A stretch of DNA of 5,561 bases from Candidatus Nanosynbacter colneyensis (GTDB taxonomy: Bacteria; Patescibacteriota; Saccharimonadia; Saccharimonadales; Saccharimonadaceae), in assembly GCA_024330325.1 (NCBI GenBank), contig JANDWE010000156.1, positions 1-5,561 on the forward strand, in the 5' to 3' direction. The notes below the pieces were generated by a model. It was not told where the DNA came from, searched no databases, and worked only from the letters and a program-made list of their open reading frames with translations. Below are positions 1 to 3,060 of the stretch, one piece after another. Position 1 is the first letter of the stretch. Every line of letters starts with the position of its first letter. The position numbers were made by a program, and so were the translations under genes.

Positions 1-112
1 TGCCTAGTTCGCCGACCTGAAATACGTCCAAGCTAAAACGATATTTCCCGTCAACACTTACATTGACACGATTTTTATCACGAGCCTGAAGAGAAATATC
101 GGTGATTTTCAT
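1..112 (-). CDS. recX: RecX regulatory protein, N-terminal fragment (cut by window edge)
   Basis: RecX binds the RecA filament and modulates, usually inhibits, strand exchange and filament growth in the cytoplasm. Only the first 37 codons are present; the rest lies beyond the left edge. They read MKITDISLQARDKNR followed by VNVSVDGKYRFSLD and FQVGELG. This matches the usual opening of RecX: a basic stretch, a beta hairpin with DGKYRFSL, then a short segment ending near an ELG motif before the three-helix repeats begin. The position two genes downstream of recA, on the same strand, strongly supports the call, since recA-recX neighbourhood is common in bacteria. The ATG at 112-110 is the first possible start after the preceding gene, and no Shine-Dalgarno sequence precedes it; a TATAAT ends 6 bases before it, so the mRNA made from that promoter would be leaderless. 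Function of the missing part cannot be checked. Confidence 0.85.
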   Translation of the reverse strand, partial: MKITDISLQARDKNRVNVSVDGKYRFSLDVFQVGELG

Positions 113-137
113 AAAACTATTATAGCGCTAAAACTAT
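113..137 (-). repeat. 8-bp direct repeat ATAGTTTT in front of recX
   Basis: ATAGTTTT occurs at 137-130 and again at 120-113 on the minus strand, 17 bp apart start to start, separated by AGCGCTATA. The downstream copy lies between the -10 box and the recX ATG and shares the last two bases of TATAAT. It could be a small operator or simple chance in AT-rich DNA. Confidence 0.4.
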
Positions 138-147
138 ACGCTAGCTA
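113..147 (-). promoter_or_regulatory. Putative recX promoter, leaderless type
   Basis: On the minus strand a perfect TATAAT (124-119) is followed by six bases, AGTTTT, and then the recX ATG. A -10 box normally sits 6-7 bases before the start point, so the transcript would begin at or next to the start codon. No good -35 hexamer is visible at the expected 16-18 bp spacing. The transcript of recA and the 2H gene could also read through into recX, so this may be a secondary promoter. Seen: the hexamer and spacing. Inferred: activity. Confidence 0.5.
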
Positions 148-155
148 CTGGTGGA

Positions 156-680
156 CTATTCGACCACCTCAACCACTTTGCCATGCATGCCGTTATAACA
201 AGCAGCGGCACGCGGCTTAGTAATAACCGGCAGTTGGCGCGGAATGGCGCTCATATCGACATCGCCAAGTGTACCAGCCTCGACACACCCAATCGTAATG
301 TGTGGACGAAATCCATCGATATCCAGCCCCGGATGAATATCATCCAGCATTTCAAGCAACTTCCGACGCACTTCAACCATCCAGGAGGTTTTCTGTACAC
401 GCAATTCAACCCAAACACAGTTACCAGCTTCATCTGGCAAGAAGTTGACACCGTCAAGTACTAGTTTATCTAGGGACGGCAACGCGGCGGCAGCTAACTT
501 GAGACGCGGTATATCCTGCTCAGTTACATTGATTAGCGTTGCGTGTGGAATAAACTCACCGAAATCAAGGTTCATTTTTTCTGACAGCTCTCGAAGGTAA
601 GCGGTCTGCTCGTCATCAAAAACAAGATTAACTGACGCCATGTGGTGTTCGGCTGAATATCTGGACTCTACTGCTCGCAT
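156..680 (-). CDS. 2H phosphoesterase, LigT / 2'-5' RNA ligase superfamily
   Basis: This 174-residue cytoplasmic protein carries the two HxTx motifs that define 2H phosphoesterases: H46-A-T-L and H127-I-T-I, 81 residues apart, each preceded by proline (IPHATL, RPHITI). In the superfamily the two His/Thr pairs form one active site acting on 2',3'-cyclic or 2'-5' phosphodiester bonds in RNA or nucleotides; the substrate here is unknown. Length fits the family (about 170-190). It is not a textbook ThpR, whose first motif is usually HxTLxFLG. The ATG at 680-678 overlaps the recA stop by one base (TAATG) and has a strong GGAGGAGG sequence 7 bases upstream, so translation is probably coupled to recA. 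An internal ATG at codon 14 has no ribosome site. The domain core starts near residue 14, so the first 13 residues are a short extension. recX follows after 43 bp. Confidence 0.88.
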   Translation of the reverse strand: MRAVESRYSAEHHMASVNLVFDDEQTAYLRELSEKMNLDFGEFIPHATLINVTEQDIPRLKLAAAALPSLDKLVLDGVNFLPDEAGNCVWVELRVQKTSWMVEVRRKLLEMLDDIHPGLDIDGFRPHITIGCVEAGTLGDVDMSAIPRQLPVITKPRAAACYNGMHGKVVEVVE

Positions 681-1735
681 TACTTTTCCTCCTCCTTCAC
701 TTTATCACGCACTTTCTGATCAATTTCCGCCAGAACCTCAGGATTTTCCTTCAAATAATTCTTCGTTTTGTCGCGCCCTTGACCAATCGTTTCGCCGTTA
801 TATTTATAAAATGCACCCGACTTTTCAATTATACCATGCGTTGCCGCCAAGTCCAAAATATCGCCAGTTTTACTAATTCCCTCGTTGTACATAATGTCAA
901 ATTCAGCCACGCGGAACGGCGGTGCAATCTTATTTTTCACGACCTTAATTTTTGTGCGGTTACCAATAATATCATCGCCAACTTTAATCTGACCAATTCG
1001 ACGAATATCAATTCGTTGCGACGCATAAAATTTCAAGGCATTACCGCCAGTTGTCGTTTCAGGATTGCCAAACATCACGCCAATTTTCATACGAATCTGA
1101 TTGATAAAGATCACCGTGGCTTTTGACTTATTGATAATTCCCGTCAATTTACGTAGAGCCTGACTCATCAATCGAGCCTGAAGACCCATATGAGAATCAC
1201 CCATATCGCCATCAATTTCAGCCTGTGGCGTCAAGGCAGCCACCGAGTCGACTATCACCAAATCCACCGCATTAGAACGAACCAACGTTTCCGTAATTTC
1301 CAATGCCTGCTCACCGTTATCCGGCTGAGAAACCAACAAATTTTCCGTGTCCACACCCAGACGCTTGGCGTATGCTGGATCAAGGGCGTGCTCGGCATCA
1401 ATAAACGCTGCCGTTCCACCCTGCTTCTGAATTTCTGCAATAGCGTGAAGCGTCAATGTTGTCTTACCTGAGCTTTCTGGACCATAAATTTCTATGATAC
1501 GGCCTTTTGGATATCCGCCACCGAGCGCCAAATCCAAACTCAAAGCACCAGAAGGAATTACTTCAACATCAACTTTATGAGCCTCGCCCAATTTCATAAT
1601 TGATCCGTCACCAAATTGCTTGGTGATTTGATCCATTGCTAGACCAAGCGCCTTAAGCTTACCTTCATCAACTTTTTTATCCGATGCCTGACTTGACTTT
1701 TCTGGATTTACTGTTTTACTGTCTGATTTTGCCAT
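680..1735 (-). CDS. recA: Recombinase RecA
   Basis: RecA forms ATP-dependent filaments on single-stranded DNA and drives homologous recombination and repair. The 351-residue protein contains all diagnostic elements: Walker [10 protein letters not shown] (85-93, K91), the catalytic glutamate in DAEHALD (E115), Walker [11 protein letters not shown] with D163, the L1 loop around [10 protein letters not shown] (176-184), the ATP-sensing Q213 in NQIRMKIGV, the L2 loop NPETTTGG (224-231), and the C-terminal domain with KNKIAPPF and IGQGRD. Against E. coli RecA from memory, it has a roughly 20-residue lysine/serine-rich N-terminal extension, one residue fewer in the LGGGYPKGR turn, a Gln (240) where E. 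coli has Val in ASVRLDIRR, and a much shorter acidic tail ending in EEEK. No intein is present. The ATG at 1735 has a perfect AAGGAGG 7 bases upstream. It is the first gene of a recA-2H-recX cluster and is divergent from the pilin gene. Confidence 0.98.
   Translation of the reverse strand: MAKSDSKTVNPEKSSQASDKKVDEGKLKALGLAMDQITKQFGDGSIMKLGEAHKVDVEVIPSGALSLDLALGGGYPKGRIIEIYGPESSGKTTLTLHAIAEIQKQGGTAAFIDAEHALDPAYAKRLGVDTENLLVSQPDNGEQALEITETLVRSNAVDLVIVDSVAALTPQAEIDGDMGDSHMGLQARLMSQALRKLTGIINKSKATVIFINQIRMKIGVMFGNPETTTGGNALKFYASQRIDIRRIGQIKVGDDIIGNRTKIKVVKNKIAPPFRVAEFDIMYNEGISKTGDILDLAATHGIIEKSGAFYKYNGETIGQGRDKTKNYLKENPEVLAEIDQKVRDKVKEEEK
688..697 (-). promoter_or_regulatory. Ribosome binding site of the 2H gene, embedded in recA
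   Basis: AAGGAGGAGG on the minus strand (697-688) lies 7 bases from the ATG of the 2H phosphoesterase gene in its nearer register. The same bases encode the Lys-Glu-Glu of the KEEEK end of RecA. It decides the start of the 2H gene at 680 and implies that ribosomes finishing recA can restart on it. Confidence 0.8.
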
Positions 1736-1742
1736 AGCATTC

Positions 1743-1749
1743 CCTCCTT
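1743..1749 (-). promoter_or_regulatory. recA Shine-Dalgarno
   Basis: AAGGAGG on the minus strand, 7 bases before the recA ATG. It fixes the recA start. It contrasts with the divergent pilin gene, the bPH2 gene and recX, none of which has such a site. Confidence 0.88.
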
Positions 1750-1755
1750 AGTTAC

Positions 1756-1791
1756 TTCCTTTATTATACCGATTTGTCGCAAGATTTGCTA
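1756..1791 (-). promoter_or_regulatory. Putative recA promoter
   Basis: A perfect TATAAT lies at 1768-1763 on the minus strand, which predicts a start point near 1756 and a leader of about 20 bases containing the Shine-Dalgarno. No TTGACA-like -35 is found at 16-18 bp spacing; the expected -35 position (about 1786-1791) overlaps the -10 box of the divergent pilin gene. No Gram-positive or E. coli type LexA box is visible, so SOS control is not supported by sequence. Confidence 0.6.
1771..1788 (-). repeat. CAAATC-TTGCGA-CAAATC element between divergent -10 boxes
   Basis: On the minus strand a 6-bp direct repeat CAAATC flanks TTGCGA; on the plus strand it reads GATTTG twice, 12 bp apart start to start. 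It fills almost all of the 21 bp between the recA -10 and the pilin -10. The position is right for a regulator that affects both promoters. Operator function is inference. Confidence 0.4.
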
Positions 1792-1802
1792 TAATTACAT
1801 TC
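1787..1802 (+). promoter_or_regulatory. Putative pilin promoter, extended -10, leaderless
   Basis: TGCTATAAT at 1787-1795 is a consensus extended -10 (TGnTATAAT). Only 7 bases separate it from the pilin ATG at 1803, so the start point is predicted at or one base before the start codon. There is no room for, and no sign of, a Shine-Dalgarno sequence. The TGn extension explains the lack of a -35 box. Confidence 0.62.
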
Positions 1803-2195
1803 ATGAATAAGCGAAACGGTTTCACTATTATTGAACTTTTGGTTGTAGCGACTTTCTTGATTATCATCGCAATCTTAGGTTTCTCACAATATACAAAATT
1901 GACCAACGAATCAGACAATGCCAAAAAACGCACCGCGATTAACGCCATGCATTATAGCCTGGAAGAAGGTTTTTACGTTAAAAATGGCTATTACCCAGAG
2001 AAGTTAGAAGAAGGTACGCTTCCGACTATGGATCCTGCATTGTTAAAAGATCCACAAGGTAAGAAAATTGGCGAAAAAGACAGCAGTTACCGCTATGAAT
2101 CTTCAAATTGTAATGACGGAAAATGTAAGTCATATAAACTCGTTGCGACGCTTGTCGATGAAGACGACTACACAAAAGAAAGTCGCCACAAATAA
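1803..2195 (+). CDS. Type IV pilin / pseudopilin-like protein
   Basis: This 130-residue protein begins with a class III (prepilin) signal: a short basic leader MNKRNG, cleavage predicted between G6 and F7, then FTIIELLVV with the conserved glutamate (E11, fifth residue of the mature form) and a hydrophobic helix to about residue 26. After processing by a prepilin peptidase the helix would pack into a pilus or pseudopilus, with residues 30-130 forming the globular head. The segment AKKRTAINAMHYSLEEGFYVKNG followed by YYPEKL resembles the long alpha-1 helix and the following YPxxL turn of GspG/PilE-like pilins. Two cysteines (C103, C108) could close a small loop near the C-terminus. No other pilus gene is in the window, so it is either a minor pilin or an orphan served by machinery encoded elsewhere. 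It is divergent from recA and converges on the bPH2 gene. In CPR bacteria type IV pili serve motility, attachment and DNA uptake; which applies here is unknown. Confidence 0.85.
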   Translation: MNKRNGFTIIELLVVATFLIIIAILGFSQYTKLTNESDNAKKRTAINAMHYSLEEGFYVKNGYYPEKLEEGTLPTMDPALLKDPQGKKIGEKDSSYRYESSNCNDGKCKSYKLVATLVDEDDYTKESRHK

Positions 2196-2204
2196 TTAGC
2201 TAAT
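2195..2204. other. 10-bp palindrome at the convergent gene junction
   Basis: ATTAGCTAAT is a perfect palindrome spanning the 4-bp gap between the pilin stop (TAA, 2193-2195) and the bPH2 stop (TAG on the minus strand, 2202-2200). It is AT-rich, has no loop and no following T-tract, so it is not a convincing intrinsic terminator. No other terminator was found at this junction. Confidence 0.35.
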
Positions 2205-3036
2205 CATCACAAACAGGACGACCATTCTTAAAGTCTTCAATGGCATTATTGATTATCGCAATTTGCTTGCGTGGATTTGCCACAAAATGGAATATATATG
2301 TCGTTTCTTCACCTTCGGTGCTGAGACGAATCGTGCCGTAATTGAAAAGAGTCTGAATAATTCCAGATTGACGGAAGCTTGCATCCTCAATACTACCCAA
2401 GCTCACCGTTTGCTCGTGCCGATAAAATAAGCTACCCTGGATTTCCTGAATCACACTTTCGTTGGTCATGTAAAAATGATTCTGCAAATATATCCACAAG
2501 GACACCGCACCACCAAGCGCCACCAGCCCAATAAGCAACATTGCCACGCCAAACACATCGGTCAGTGAAGGCATCGGCGAGATAATTGCGTCACGAGCAA
2601 TCGATGGATAAAACATCACAAACACCATGATTATCACCACCAAGAAAACCGAGATTCCCGTCGGGATTAGCATGCCAATTGGATGGCGTTTAATATCCAA
2701 AATAATGTATTCGCCTTCGCTCAAATTGAGATTCGGATATTGCTGAACTGATTTTTCATGCTTTTGCTTCAGGTCATCGCTAATAGTAAACGGCTTCGGA
2801 TCAATATCTCGCGCAACATGTACGACTTGCGGTTCATTAGCATATTGACTACGTAATCGCGGATCAAAATTCTCCCCATCAATAATTTCTGGTTTTGCCG
2901 TCACATAAGAATTCGTCTGCGCCACAACCGGAGCTGGACGACCAGTCTGCGGCGGATGATGGTATAGTGGTCGACCATCAGCATCATACGCAACAGGCTG
3001 CGTTAAATCTTCTGACGAGGATGTTTGTGGATTCAT
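2200..3036 (-). CDS. Bacterial PH-domain (bPH2/DUF304) membrane protein
   Basis: The 278-residue protein has three parts. Residues 1-105 are hydrophilic, rich in proline, glutamine and charge, and probably disordered. Two hydrophobic segments follow, about 119-143 and 160-184, making a membrane hairpin. Residues 187-270 form a bacterial PH-like domain, recognisable by YMTNESVIQEIQG, the SLGSIEDASF strand, the turn IIQTLFNYGTIRLST and the closing helix NPRKQIAIINNAIEDF. This order (TM pair, then YxxTNxRV-like start and the Q-x-x-x-NYGT motif) is that of YdbS/YdbT-type proteins, whose biochemical role is poorly known; a membrane or envelope-stress role is suggested for some. Both termini would be on the same side, likely cytoplasmic. 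The ATG at 3036-3034 has no Shine-Dalgarno; a TGTTATAAT ends 6 bases before it. The gene lies 24 bp after the SGNH-VWA gene and could also be read from that transcript. Confidence 0.82.
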   Translation of the reverse strand: MNPQTSSSEDLTQPVAYDADGRPLYHHPPQTGRPAPVVAQTNSYVTAKPEIIDGENFDPRLRSQYANEPQVVHVARDIDPKPFTISDDLKQKHEKSVQQYPNLNLSEGEYIILDIKRHPIGMLIPTGISVFLVVIIMVFVMFYPSIARDAIISPMPSLTDVFGVAMLLIGLVALGGAVSLWIYLQNHFYMTNESVIQEIQGSLFYRHEQTVSLGSIEDASFRQSGIIQTLFNYGTIRLSTEGEETTYIFHFVANPRKQIAIINNAIEDFKNGRPVCDD

Positions 3037-3051
3037 GCCTATATTATAACA
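3037..3051 (-). promoter_or_regulatory. Putative bPH2 promoter, extended -10, leaderless
   Basis: TGTTATAAT (3051-3043 on the minus strand) is a consensus extended -10. It sits entirely in the 24-bp gap after the upstream gene and ends 6 bases before the bPH2 ATG. As at the pilin and recX genes, transcription would start at or beside the start codon. No -35 match was found. No Shine-Dalgarno is present. Confidence 0.58.
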
Positions 3052-3060
3052 CGACAGAAC

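Noticed and set aside
183..464. Plus-strand open frame opposite the 2H phosphoesterase gene
   Set aside because: It lies antisense to a gene with clear HxTx motifs, has no ribosome site and no recognisable domain; it is a shadow of the coding strand.
779..1471. Plus-strand open frames opposite recA (779-1126 and 1190-1471)
   Set aside because: They are antisense to a fully conserved recA and their translations show no protein-like pattern.
1736..1802. LexA/SOS box upstream of recA
   Set aside because: Neither the CTGT-N8-ACAG nor the CGAAC-N4-GTTCG pattern is present; TTGCGACAAATC is only a superficial resemblance.
2190..2210. Intrinsic terminator at the pilin/bPH2 junction
   Set aside because: The palindrome is short, AT-rich and loopless and lacks a T-tract on either side.
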